Made by a program: the position numbers and the translations under genes. Below, one piece after another: positions 16,043 to 22,392 of a stretch of 41,847 nucleotides of DNA. This DNA is from Halobacteriales archaeon QS_1_69_70 (GTDB lineage Archaea > Halobacteriota > Halobacteria > Halobacteriales > Haloarculaceae). Position 1 is the first letter of the stretch, and every line of letters starts with the position of its first letter. The notes beneath the pieces were generated by a model. The model was not told where the DNA came from and did no database searches. It saw only the letters and a list, made by a program, of their open reading frames with translations. The stretch is from the NCBI GenBank assembly GCA_003021005.1, contig PXRI01000014.1, positions 1-41,847 of the forward strand, in the 5' to 3' direction.

Positions 16043-16472
16043 CCACCCACACGAACCCCCGGACGACGTCGAATATCCCTCGACACTCCGCATCACGTCG
16101 AAGCCGTTCGAGGACCATAAGAAAAGCGCCATAGACCGTGCGGAGCGCTGGGAGCAGGGCGAGGCGGTGCCACACGTCGTGAACTTCCAGGACGCCAGTC
16201 GCCTCCAGCGCGTCCTCACCCCGCGCCGCCTGGAGCTAGTGGAAAGGCTGATGGACGCGCCGGCGGAAAGCATCCGTGCCCTGGCGGACCGCCTCGATCG
16301 GGACGTCCGGCAGGTCCACGACGACCTCCAGATCCTGGGCGAGTACCGCATCGTCCACTTCCGCGAGGTCGGTAGCGCGAAGGAGCCCTTCGTCCCGTAC
16401 GAGACCGTGAAAATCGAGGTCGAACTGAGCACGTCGCTCGGTGAGCGTTCCGATACACTGGCGTCGGCATGA
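16023..16472 (+). CDS. TumA-like antitoxin, wHTH regulator, copy 1
   Basis: A 149-residue protein of the HVO_A0114 / TumA type. The central winged helix reads VLTPRRLELVERLMDAPAES, then LADRLDRDVRQVHDDLQILG at about residues 65-110. A beta wing ends in FVPYETVKIEVEL. The N-terminal half (LRITSKPFEDHKKSAIDRAE) is also conserved in copy 2 (LRITVESFDEM). Family knowledge: the antitoxin binds its toxin and represses the operon. It lies directly behind the TumE-like gene, an order typical of TumE/TumA pairs. The same 3' end occurs as a relic at 20440-20532. Confidence 0.75.
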   Translation: MNENSPDHPHEPPDDVEYPSTLRITSKPFEDHKKSAIDRAERWEQGEAVPHVVNFQDASRLQRVLTPRRLELVERLMDAPAESIRALADRLDRDVRQVHDDLQILGEYRIVHFREVGSAKEPFVPYETVKIEVELSTSLGERSDTLASA

Positions 16473-16518
16473 CCGAGGAGGGGCGAGACGACTCGCGAGC
16501 CCCCCATCACGTTTATGT

Positions 16519-16534
16519 CCTATGAGGTCATAGG
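16519..16534 (+). promoter_or_regulatory. Palindromic operator candidate of the second TumE/TumA pair
   Basis: CCTATGA-GG-TCATAGG is a perfect 7-bp inverted repeat. It lies directly behind a TATA-like GTTTATG (16511-16517) and 10 nt before the ATG of the toxin gene, so a bound repressor would cover the transcription start. A degenerate version precedes the first pair. TumA is the obvious candidate ligand (inference). Confidence 0.6.
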
Positions 16535-16543
16535 TCTTAGCGG

Positions 16544-16843
16544 ATGGGCGGTCCTCTGGAACTGAACCGGGCCGTTCCCGGCGGTCGCGTCGAGATCTTC
16601 GCCATCGAAGACCACGAGTACCCCGGGGATTGGTTCTACAGGTTCCAGTATTACGAGGTGGAGGACGGCGAGATACTGCGCTATGACAACGCACACGCCG
16701 ACGAAGACCTTGGCCGGCACCACCGGCACGTCAGGTTCGGCGAGGACTCCGGAATCGAGTTCCAGAATATCACCGCACACATCGCCCGGTTCCTCCAGGA
16801 GGTCGCCCACATCTCCGACGTGGATGACACTAACCATGACTGA
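16544..16843 (+). CDS. TumE-like toxin, copy 2
   Basis: A 99-residue protein with the TumE motif EILRYDNAHADEDLGRHHRH at about residues 43-62 and the C-terminal helix HIARFLQEVAH. It begins with ATG 16544 just behind a TATA-like element and a palindromic operator. It overlaps the following TumA-like gene by 8 nt. It is a diverged duplicate of the gene at 15716 rather than a recent copy: the motif is conserved but the N-terminal third differs. Confidence 0.75.
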   Translation: MGGPLELNRAVPGGRVEIFAIEDHEYPGDWFYRFQYYEVEDGEILRYDNAHADEDLGRHHRHVRFGEDSGIEFQNITAHIARFLQEVAHISDVDDTNHD

Positions 16844-17294
16844 ACGCACCGACGACGGCTGGCCCGACGAGTATCGCGATCCCCGCGACCGCCCACATCC
16901 CAGCGTGCTCCGCATCACCGTGGAGTCGTTCGACGAGATGTGCGAGGATACGCGTGCCGCAGTCGGCGCGGTCGAGGAGGGCGAGGACCAGCCCGCAGTC
17001 GTCTCGTTCCGCTCGGTCGGCGAGCTGCGGAAGATCCTCACCGACCGCCGCATCGAACTACTGCAGATGCTCGTGGCCACCGACGGGGCAGCCGAGAGCA
17101 TCGCCGCACTCGCGGCGGACCTCGATCGCGACTACAGTACGGTCCACGACGACGTCACGCTGCTCGCCGACTACGGCCTCCTGTTCGTCGTCGAAGACGG
17201 GCAATCCCGCCGGCCGTACCTCCCCTACGACCGGGTCCATCTCGACGTCGAACTCGTCGGCCGACATCTCGACGAGGGGGCTATGGCGACGTGA
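16836..17294 (+). CDS. TumA-like antitoxin, wHTH regulator, copy 2
   Basis: A 152-residue homologue of the protein at 16023. The winged helix reads ILTDRRIELLQMLVATDGAA, then LAADLDRDYSTVHDDVTLLA, and the beta wing ends in YLPYDRVHLDVEL. The ATG at 16836 overlaps the toxin gene by 8 nt. Together with the upstream pair it forms a tandem of two TumE/TumA modules, which raises the question of cross-talk between non-identical partners. DNA from 17295 to 17452 holds no gene. Confidence 0.75.
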   Translation: MTERTDDGWPDEYRDPRDRPHPSVLRITVESFDEMCEDTRAAVGAVEEGEDQPAVVSFRSVGELRKILTDRRIELLQMLVATDGAAESIAALAADLDRDYSTVHDDVTLLADYGLLFVVEDGQSRRPYLPYDRVHLDVELVGRHLDEGAMAT

Positions 17295-17739
17295 ATACCG
17301 ACACGATGGATGTTACCAGTTAACAGTCGTGGAGCTACGGTTCGGTCCGGACGACATGGACGCCGCGGAAGATCAGGTCGGGCCCCGGTCACCCCACGAG
17401 ACAGTCTCACCCGCGAGCGCGACGCATCTCAGGCCACAAGCTCCCTTATACAGCGTCCCACTGCATCGAAAACTATGAACATGCCCGCTCACTCGACCAT
17501 AATGACAGATTCACGCGAGGACGACGATTCGATCGGCGGCACGGCCCGAAACGTTCCGGAGAACGGCCGTCTCGCGGCTTTTAATCCATGATTAGGGGCC
17601 TCAACGGTCCGAATCGGATAATGAACGCAATGCAACGTTTAATACGTCGCGAGGGACACCCGCAGTCATCGCCGGGTCCGGACGGCCGGGGACCGAACTA
17701 GGCCCCGCCGGCGGCGGACGGTCGGTAGGGGGTGGCGGC

Positions 17740-17785
17740 GTACCCTCCAGCTGTCCTCTCGGTCGGAGGCTGCGGACGCAAACCC
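17740..17785 (+). promoter_or_regulatory. Conserved structured leader of the pilin genes
   Basis: The sequence CGTACCCTCCAGCTGTCCTC and the following TCGGTCGGAGGCTGCGGACG are nearly the same in both pilin copies (copy 1: about 14508-14549). CCTC can pair with GAGG around a 7-nt loop, and GTCC can pair with GGAC around it, so two hairpins compete. The GGAGG in one arm is Shine-Dalgarno-like but lies about 15 nt before the ATG. Regulation by this structure is inferred. Confidence 0.35.
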
Positions 17786-18208
17786 ATGACACTGAACGAG
17801 CTATTCGCGGACGACCACGCGGTATCGCCGGTCATCGGCGTCATCCTGATGGTAGCCGTCACGGTGATCCTGGCCGCCGTCGTCGGGACGTTCGTCCTGG
17901 CGTTGGGAGACGAGGGTGAGACCCCGGCGCCACAGGCAAAGTTCACGTTCGAAGAAGACGGCTCCGACATAACCATGACCCATGATGAAGGAGACCCTCT
18001 TCCGAGGGACAACATCGTAGTCATAGCTGGAAACGGTACCACTGTTACCAGCTGTAGCGACGGGGACGGCTGGGGAGCCACCGAAATTACAGCAGGTAAT
18101 AGTTGTACGGCCGAGTTCACCGATTCCGGAACGATCCGTATTATTTGGGAGTTCGAGGATGATTCCAGTAGTGAACCCCTCGCGAAGTTCGACTACGACC
18201 ACTCGTAG
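17786..18208 (+). CDS. Archaeal type IV pilin, full-length N-terminal helix
   Basis: A 140-residue pilin. The prepilin signal and helix read AVSPVIGVILMVAVTVILAA and continue VVGTFVLALGDEGETPAPQA before the beta-rich domain, as expected for haloarchaeal PilA-like proteins. A Cys pair (TSCSDGDGWGATEITAGNSC) could form a disulfide. The C-terminus is acidic and aromatic (KFDYDHS). Family knowledge: such pilins are processed by PibD and assembled into adhesion pili; minor pilins regulate motility. It is the intact paralogue of the gene at 14550. No assembly genes (PilB/PilC) are nearby. Confidence 0.85.
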   Translation: MTLNELFADDHAVSPVIGVILMVAVTVILAAVVGTFVLALGDEGETPAPQAKFTFEEDGSDITMTHDEGDPLPRDNIVVIAGNGTTVTSCSDGDGWGATEITAGNSCTAEFTDSGTIRIIWEFEDDSSSEPLAKFDYDHS

Positions 18209-18219
18209 CTGAATCAACT

Positions 18220-18229
18220 ATTTTTCATT
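18220..18229 (+). terminator. T-rich terminator of pilin copy 2
   Basis: ATTTTTCATT follows the stop codon by about 12 nt and matches the position of the T-run after copy 1. Confidence 0.45.
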
Positions 18230-18304
18230 CGAGCGCGATGAGGTGGAGTAACTGCGACAATTCGGTGGGTATCCCCCTTCCCTTGCCCGGTCAGTCGGGC
18301 TCGG

Positions 18305-18416
18305 CCACCGACAGCTTCCAACCACTTCGCGATATCCGGCGGCGTCAATCCGTCCGCTACGCCAAATCGACCGACCGTCCGGAATCCGGGGTGGCCGATG
18401 CCGGGCGAAATCGAGC
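18305..18416 (-). pseudogene. Possible second relic of the protease 3' end
   Basis: CGACAGCTTCC at 18309, then GATATCCGGCGGCGTCA and CGTCCG, line up in order with CGACAGCTCC, GATCTCCAGTGCCGTCA and CGTCCG of the intact protease gene at 20648-20702. The segment near 18398 shares the exact 17-bp block GCCGGGCGAAATCGAGC with 15525. The match is short and gapped, so this is less sure than the relic at 15060. The rest of 18209-18529 holds no gene. Confidence 0.35.
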
Positions 18417-18529
18417 GTTCTTAAGGGCTCGGCCGAGATACCGTGTTACGGCGTCGCTGTTACGGTACCTTATCGCTCGCACCGGGGTAATCTTTAATGG
18501 CCAGGCACTAACAGAACGTAAAGGGACTG

Positions 18530-19084
18530 ATGAGCATTGAGTATGACGGCCTCCCGACGACCGCGCGTCATTACTTGTCTGTATTCACCAAATTGACGAT
18601 TGGGCTGCTCTTGTTCATCACGTTCACGGGTGCAGTTGGCGCATTTCTGGTATTCGTCGTCGCCCCTGAATTCCTATGGCTCTTCGTCCTCGGCGCTGCG
18701 AGTGTTGCGATTCACGTCTCTGCCTTGTTCATCCGTGATGTCCATCGAGGACGCGCCGATATTGACCAGACGGAGTTCGCCTCCTGGCAGTCGATGTTCG
18801 CTCTCGTAGTCGTCTTTGGATTCGTCGAATCCACGGTCCTGCTTGTCGGGACTGGAACAGCGATCCTCCTCGTAGAGATAACCGGGTTGCCGATCTTCGC
18901 TGCCATGGTGGCTGCAGCTTACTATCCGGTAGTTGACATCCTGCTTATCAGGAGAGGTGTGTGGACCCCTGGAGGGGTCATGATGGTGTTGACTATCACA
19001 GCCGTTAGCACCATCATGGATTTCCACGATTCCTTAGTGCACACTATCCCGATATTCGGTAGGAATAGGCGGCATCAATCCTGA
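18530..19084 (+). CDS. Membrane protein of unknown function, about four helices
   Basis: A 184-residue protein with hydrophobic helices at about residues 22-45 (LTIGLLLFITFTGAVGAFLV), 48-68, 88-115 and 120-160, and a short basic C-terminus (GRNRRHQS). Codon use is noticeably less GC-rich than in the flanking core genes, suggesting recent acquisition. The gene is convergent with, and overlaps by 10 nt, the membrane protein gene at 19075. A TTTAATGG element lies about 35-40 nt before the ATG. I do not recognise the family. Confidence 0.6.
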   Translation: MSIEYDGLPTTARHYLSVFTKLTIGLLLFITFTGAVGAFLVFVVAPEFLWLFVLGAASVAIHVSALFIRDVHRGRADIDQTEFASWQSMFALVVVFGFVESTVLLVGTGTAILLVEITGLPIFAAMVAAAYYPVVDILLIRRGVWTPGGVMMVLTITAVSTIMDFHDSLVHTIPIFGRNRRHQS

Positions 19085-19428
19085 TCCGCTGTTTCTGATT
19101 CATCATCCTCGACCCTCGGCTCACTAAAACACCACGTAGCGGTAAATACCGTTGCCGTAACCGTTGCCCACAGACCGGCGATTTCCAGGTATCCCACTGG
19201 GGCGATGCCGAAGTATACGGACAAGAATCCCGGAAGGAGGATGAAAACGACGAGTCCGCCGGCAGCAACAAAAAGCTCGAATCCTACTTTCATCCAATAC
19301 CCGATCGCGTTCTCGAGGCTGTTCGTAGAATTGTAGAGAGTAATCATCTTTTCGTGAAAACTCTCGGCGGATTCCTCGGATACATCTTCGGCAATCTGTT
19401 GTTGCTCTCCGGAGTCCTCAGACATCAT
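19075..19428 (-). CDS. Small membrane protein, two helices
   Basis: A 117-residue protein from ATG 19428 (or 19425). A soluble acidic N-terminus (residues 1-45) is followed by helices at about 52-72 (FELFVAAGGLVVFILLPGFL) and 78-100 (EIAGLWATVTATVFTATWCF) and an acidic tail. A minus-strand TTTAAATAA element at 19448-19456 lies about 25 nt upstream, supporting a leaderless start. The upstream in-frame extension to 19569 is rejected. It is convergent with the membrane gene at 18530; the two 3' ends overlap by 10 nt. Function unknown. Confidence 0.6.
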   Translation of the reverse strand: MMSEDSGEQQQIAEDVSEESAESFHEKMITLYNSTNSLENAIGYWMKVGFELFVAAGGLVVFILLPGFLSVYFGIAPVGYLEIAGLWATVTATVFTATWCFSEPRVEDDESETADQD

Positions 19429-19447
19429 TTCCGATGACAACAGGCCG

Positions 19448-19456
19448 TTATTTAAA
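19448..19456 (-). promoter_or_regulatory. TATA box of the small membrane protein gene
   Basis: On the minus strand this reads TTTAAATAA, a near-ideal archaeal TATA element about 25 nt before the ATG at 19428. Confidence 0.6.
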
Positions 19457-19492
19457 TGTTGAAATCTGATAGGGCTCCTCTGGGAGCAATAG

Positions 19493-19687
19493 CGGACCTC
19501 GTATGCAGTTCGAGAAGAACTCGAAGCCGGCGCCGAAACTCCCCCGTACATCGAACACCCACTGGCCATCCTCGGGCAGGAGATCCCGATCAGTACGCCT
19601 TCCGCGTCGGCGGAGACGCTGGAAGAGCAACTTTTCGACTCGTTTGATCCCGGAGAAGCGCAGGCACTGGTGCGGAAAAAGGTTTAG
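19493..19687 (+). pseudogene. Remnant of a PIN-domain toxin gene
   Basis: An open segment without a start codon reads AVREELEAGAETPPYIEHPL, then ILGQEIPISTPSASAETLEE and FDPGEAQALVRKKV before a stop. Haloarchaeal PIN proteins have VREELEAG followed, after about 50 residues, by DPGEAQAL, where the Glu is catalytic. The N-terminal strand with the first Asp and the C-terminal part are missing. It precedes the small acidic protein gene at 19717. Confidence 0.5.
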
Positions 19688-19716
19688 CCGGCAGCAACGG
19701 TAATCCATACGCAGTC

Positions 19717-19857
19717 ATGCCCTCGAGTTCACCGTTCGACGAGGACGAATCCGAGGATGAGCCGATGGTCCCGGCAGGTGTCCTCGAGGGGATCGAGGAC
19801 ATCGCCGAGGGTCGGACCGCCGACGGGGACGATCTCGACGAGGCACTCGATCGATAA
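19717..19857 (+). CDS. Small acidic antitoxin-like protein
   Basis: A 46-residue protein, MPSSSPFDEDESEDEPMVPA continuing VLEGIEDIAEGRTADGDDLD. The pattern LEGIEDIAEGRTA...DLDEAL is characteristic of haloarchaeal antitoxins that partner PIN toxins. The toxin remnant at 19493 lies upstream instead of downstream. The antitoxin is intact but without a functional adjacent toxin, so it is an orphan (inference). No clear promoter is visible. Confidence 0.6.
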   Translation: MPSSSPFDEDESEDEPMVPAGVLEGIEDIAEGRTADGDDLDEALDR

Positions 19858-19943
19858 CGCGCTACGGGAACCAGGTTGGCGGACCGTAAGGTGATCTGCT
19901 TTGTAGCATAGATTTTAGACGGATCGCGTTCGTGTGATCGGGT

Positions 19944-20273
19944 ATGAGTGAACCGGTGGAGGACCGCCATTCGGACGAGGAGTATCTCGACGCCGTTCGC
20001 GAGCAGGAGCCGGCGGCCACGAGCGAGATCGCCGAGGTCGTCGGAGTCGCGCGGCAGAGTGCCGATTACCGGCTTCGGAAGCTCGAGGACGAACGAAAAG
20101 TCACGAGCAAGACGATCGGAAACTCCCTGTCGTGGAGCCTCGCCGACGGAGCCGTGGATATCCGTGACGTCGACCCCGACGACCGTTTCTGGGACGCCGA
20201 GACCTACACGGGTGAAGCCATGAACGCGTCGGACATCGACGATGTCGTCTGCGGCGACGTCGGGTCCGAATGA
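19944..20273 (+). CDS. Winged-helix antitoxin-like regulator
   Basis: A 109-residue protein. The winged helix reads EYLDAVREQEPAATSEIAEV, then VARQSADYRLRKLEDERKVT at residues about 13-55. The C-terminal region (DVDPDDRFWDAETYTGEAMN) would be the toxin-binding part. The stop overlaps the start of a truncated PIN gene (GAATGA), the usual order for a VapB-like antitoxin followed by its PIN toxin. Only the antitoxin remains intact. TATA-like TTTTAGA lies about 30 nt before the ATG. Confidence 0.7.
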   Translation: MSEPVEDRHSDEEYLDAVREQEPAATSEIAEVVGVARQSADYRLRKLEDERKVTSKTIGNSLSWSLADGAVDIRDVDPDDRFWDAETYTGEAMNASDIDDVVCGDVGSE

Positions 20274-20430
20274 GCCGGCCGACGGTGCCACTATGTATCG
20301 ATACCGGGGCCTTTTACGCTCGCTTCAACGAACGAGTCGCCAAGCATGATCGGGCACGGGCCGTCTTCTAAGGGCCTCCGTAGCGGGGAGTGGCAGTACG
20401 GTGGTCAGTGTACCCCTCGGGGCCCTCGCC
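20270..20430 (+). pseudogene. Frameshifted PIN-domain (VapC-like) toxin gene
   Basis: The frame from ATG 20270 gives MSRPTVPLCIDTGAFYARFN then ERVAKHDRARAVF and a stop at 20369. CIDTGAFYA holds the first catalytic Asp of a PIN domain. The other frame continues in register with GLRSGEWQYGGQCTPRG, which fits the second part of the same family, so a single-base change near 20368 broke the gene. Downstream the PIN sequence ends and a TumA relic begins. Confidence 0.6.
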
Positions 20431-20439
20431 ATAGAAGGA

Positions 20440-20532
20440 CGCCTGGTCGATGGCGAGACACGGCCGTTCGTCCCCTACGAGACTGTGAAAATCGAGGTCG
20501 AACTGAGCACGGCGCTCCGGGGACGGATCTGA
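20440..20532 (+). pseudogene. 3' relic of a third TumA-like antitoxin gene
   Basis: The frame reads VDGETRPFVPYETVKIEVEL then STALRGRI and stop. The intact gene at 16023 ends PFVPYETVKIEVELSTSLGE. At DNA level a long stretch from 20467 differs from 16387-16432 at very few positions, and the match continues past the stop (CGATACACTGG versus TGATACACCGG, then GTGACCGAGGAG versus ATGACCGAGGAG). Confidence 0.75.
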
Positions 20533-20570
20533 TACACCGGCATCGGCGTGACCGAGGAGCGAGGCGACGG

Positions 20571-21803
20571 CTACCGAGGGCCTATCGACGACGTATCGCC
20601 ACGGTCTCTGGCAGTCTCCCGACCGGTCCGTGTCCCGCCGCCCCGCCCCGACAGCTCCCCGCCCTCCTTCACGATCTCCAGTGCCGTCATCACGTCCGTC
20701 CGCGACACCAGCCCCACCAACCGATCGGCGTCCGCGCCGTCGACGACCACCAGCCGCCCGATGCCCTCCGCCTGCATCGTCTCGAAGGCGTCCATCACCG
20801 GGGTCGCCGGCGTCGCGGTCTCCACCTCCCGTGTCATCACGTCCTCGACGGTGAACGCCTCCCGCTCGACCTCGTCGACCTCGCGGGCGTCCGACAACGT
20901 GACGATGCCGGCGACCCGGTCGTTCGCCACCACCGGGTAGCCGGTGTGGCGTTCGCGGAACATCCGCGCGATGAGGTCCGCGACCGAGGTCTCGCGGTCG
21001 ACCACGTCCAGCTCCTCGCCGGGCGTCATCACGTCCCGGACCTCGACGCCCTCGAAGGCGGCGGCCATTACGGTCCGGGAGGACTCGCTGGCGGCCGCGA
21101 TGTAGATGAAGAAGGCCAGCACGATGAGAAACGGGTTGAAGCCGGCGAGCAGGCCCCAGAGACCGAGCAGGATGGCGAAGCCCTGGCCGACGCGGGCGGC
21201 CTGCTGGGTGGCCCTGGCGTGCGGGCGGCTCCTGGCGAGCAGCGCCCGGAGGATGCGGCCGCCGTCCATCGGGAACCCGGGCAGGAGGTTGAACGCGGCG
21301 AGGACGACGTTCATCACCGCGAGGTACGCGAGGGTAAAGCGGAGGGCCTCGAGGACGACGCCGCCGGGCGGCGTGGCGAGGAAGGCGGCGTACGACAGGA
21401 CGCCGACGGCGACGGAGACGACCGGGCCGGCGATGGCGATGGTGAACTCCTGCTTCCAGTCCTCGGGGATCTCCGCCATCTGGGCGACACCGCCGAGCAG
21501 CCACAGCGTAATGGACTCGATGGAGACGCCGTAACGGCGGGCGACGAGCGAGTGGCCGAACTCGTGGGCGACGACGCAGGCGAACAGGCCGACGGCGGCG
21601 ATGGCACCGATGGCGAACCGGACGGCGACCGAGCCGGTCAGGGCTTCGGCGTCGATGCTGGCTCCAAGGGTCTCGGCCATGAGCGGGGCCCACTCGCCGA
21701 GCTGGGCCCCGATGACGTAGGCGACCACCGGGAGCACGAGGAGGAAGGTGACGTCCAGCCGGATGGGGATGCCGACGGCGCTGCCGACGCGGAAGCGCTT
21801 CAT
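20571..21803 (-). CDS. Site-2 protease family metalloprotease with two CBS domains
   Basis: A 410-residue membrane protease (M50). The zinc site HEFGH is at residues 80-84 within a helix and the third ligand is in FNLLPGFPMDGGR (Asp 180). About six transmembrane segments precede a pair of CBS domains at about 240-375. Family knowledge: such proteases cleave membrane substrates within the bilayer, with CBS domains sensing nucleotides. The ATG at 21803 has a TATTTAG element at 21827-21834. The C-terminal 25 residues after EIVKEGGELSG are Arg/Gly-rich and unlike the domain before; they abut a toxin-antitoxin relic, so the stop may have been altered by rearrangement. Confidence 0.85.
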   Translation of the reverse strand: MKRFRVGSAVGIPIRLDVTFLLVLPVVAYVIGAQLGEWAPLMAETLGASIDAEALTGSVAVRFAIGAIAAVGLFACVVAHEFGHSLVARRYGVSIESITLWLLGGVAQMAEIPEDWKQEFTIAIAGPVVSVAVGVLSYAAFLATPPGGVVLEALRFTLAYLAVMNVVLAAFNLLPGFPMDGGRILRALLARSRPHARATQQAARVGQGFAILLGLWGLLAGFNPFLIVLAFFIYIAAASESSRTVMAAAFEGVEVRDVMTPGEELDVVDRETSVADLIARMFRERHTGYPVVANDRVAGIVTLSDAREVDEVEREAFTVEDVMTREVETATPATPVMDAFETMQAEGIGRLVVVDGADADRLVGLVSRTDVMTALEIVKEGGELSGRGGGTRTGRETARDRGDTSSIGPR

Positions 21804-21826
21804 GGCGCCGCGTTCTCGCCGGAGCC

Positions 21827-21834
21827 CTAAATAG
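21827..21834 (-). promoter_or_regulatory. TATA box of the site-2 protease gene
   Basis: On the minus strand GCTATTTAG lies about 25 nt before the ATG at 21803, predicting a leaderless transcript. Confidence 0.5.
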
Positions 21835-21926
21835 CCGGTCGGCCGCGGCCGCCTGCCGGGTCGCGAGCGGACACGGGCGGGGTGACCGCCGGGGGATTGG
21901 AGTGGCTCCACGGCGTAGCCACGACC

Positions 21927-22304
21927 ATGAGTCACCAGACAGGGCCGCTGGTTCGCCGCGCGGGCGAGGTGGAGTACGACACCGTCGACGCCGCCACCGG
22001 GCTCCGGAAGGGCGTCCTCGTGGGCGACGCCCACGGCGCGTCGAACCTGGCGATCCGTCGGTTCGTCATCGAGGCCGGCGGCGAGGTGCCGAAACACACG
22101 AACGAGATCGAACACGAGCAGTACGTCCTCGAGGGCGAGTACGTGGCCGGGATTGGCGACGAGGAGTACACGGTCCGGGCGGGCGACTCGCTGCACATCC
22201 CCGCCGGGACGGTCCTCTGGTACCGGAACGAGCGCGACGAGCCGGGGGCGTTCCTCTGTGCGGTCCCGACCGGCGACGACGAGATCAAGCTCCTCGAGGA
22301 GTGA
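21927..22304 (+). CDS. Cupin-domain protein
   Basis: A 125-residue single-domain beta barrel from ATG 21927. Cupin motif 1 is at about residues 50-75 (GGEVPKHTNEIEHEQYVLEG, with His/His/Glu-like metal ligands) and motif 2 at about 86-105 (AGDSLHIPAGTVLWYRN). Family knowledge: small stand-alone cupins bind a metal and act as isomerases, dioxygenases or binding proteins; the substrate cannot be told. It is divergent from the protease gene. An in-frame extension to 21882 is rejected because the ATG at 21927 aligns with the family start. Confidence 0.8.
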   Translation: MSHQTGPLVRRAGEVEYDTVDAATGLRKGVLVGDAHGASNLAIRRFVIEAGGEVPKHTNEIEHEQYVLEGEYVAGIGDEEYTVRAGDSLHIPAGTVLWYRNERDEPGAFLCAVPTGDDEIKLLEE

Positions 22305-22392
22305 CGCGGGGCCGTCCCGGGAGGGGCGGCCGTTTCGCGGGCGCGAGCGCGCGCCCGGTCCACTCAAATAGCCCGCTCTACTACCCACGGGC

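Larger units (their letters stand above)
17453..18270 (+). repeat. Pilin cassette, copy 2 (direct repeat with 14209-15000)
   Basis: Same order of elements as copy 1: 5' flank with CATAATGACAGATT and CGGCTTTTAA, a TTTAATACG promoter-like element, a conserved GC-rich leader, the pilin gene, and a T-rich run after the stop. The two TumE/TumA pairs lie between the copies. Confidence 0.8.

Noticed and set aside
12772-20570. Integrase-type island with tRNA-His attachment sites
   Set aside because: I found no integrase gene and no second copy of the tRNA-His 3' end by eye, so attachment-site integration is not supported; the edge position alone is suggestive.
20346-21830. Long plus-strand frame opposite the site-2 protease
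   Set aside because: It mirrors the GC-rich codon pattern of the protease gene on the other strand; only its first codons coincide with the PIN and TumA relics.
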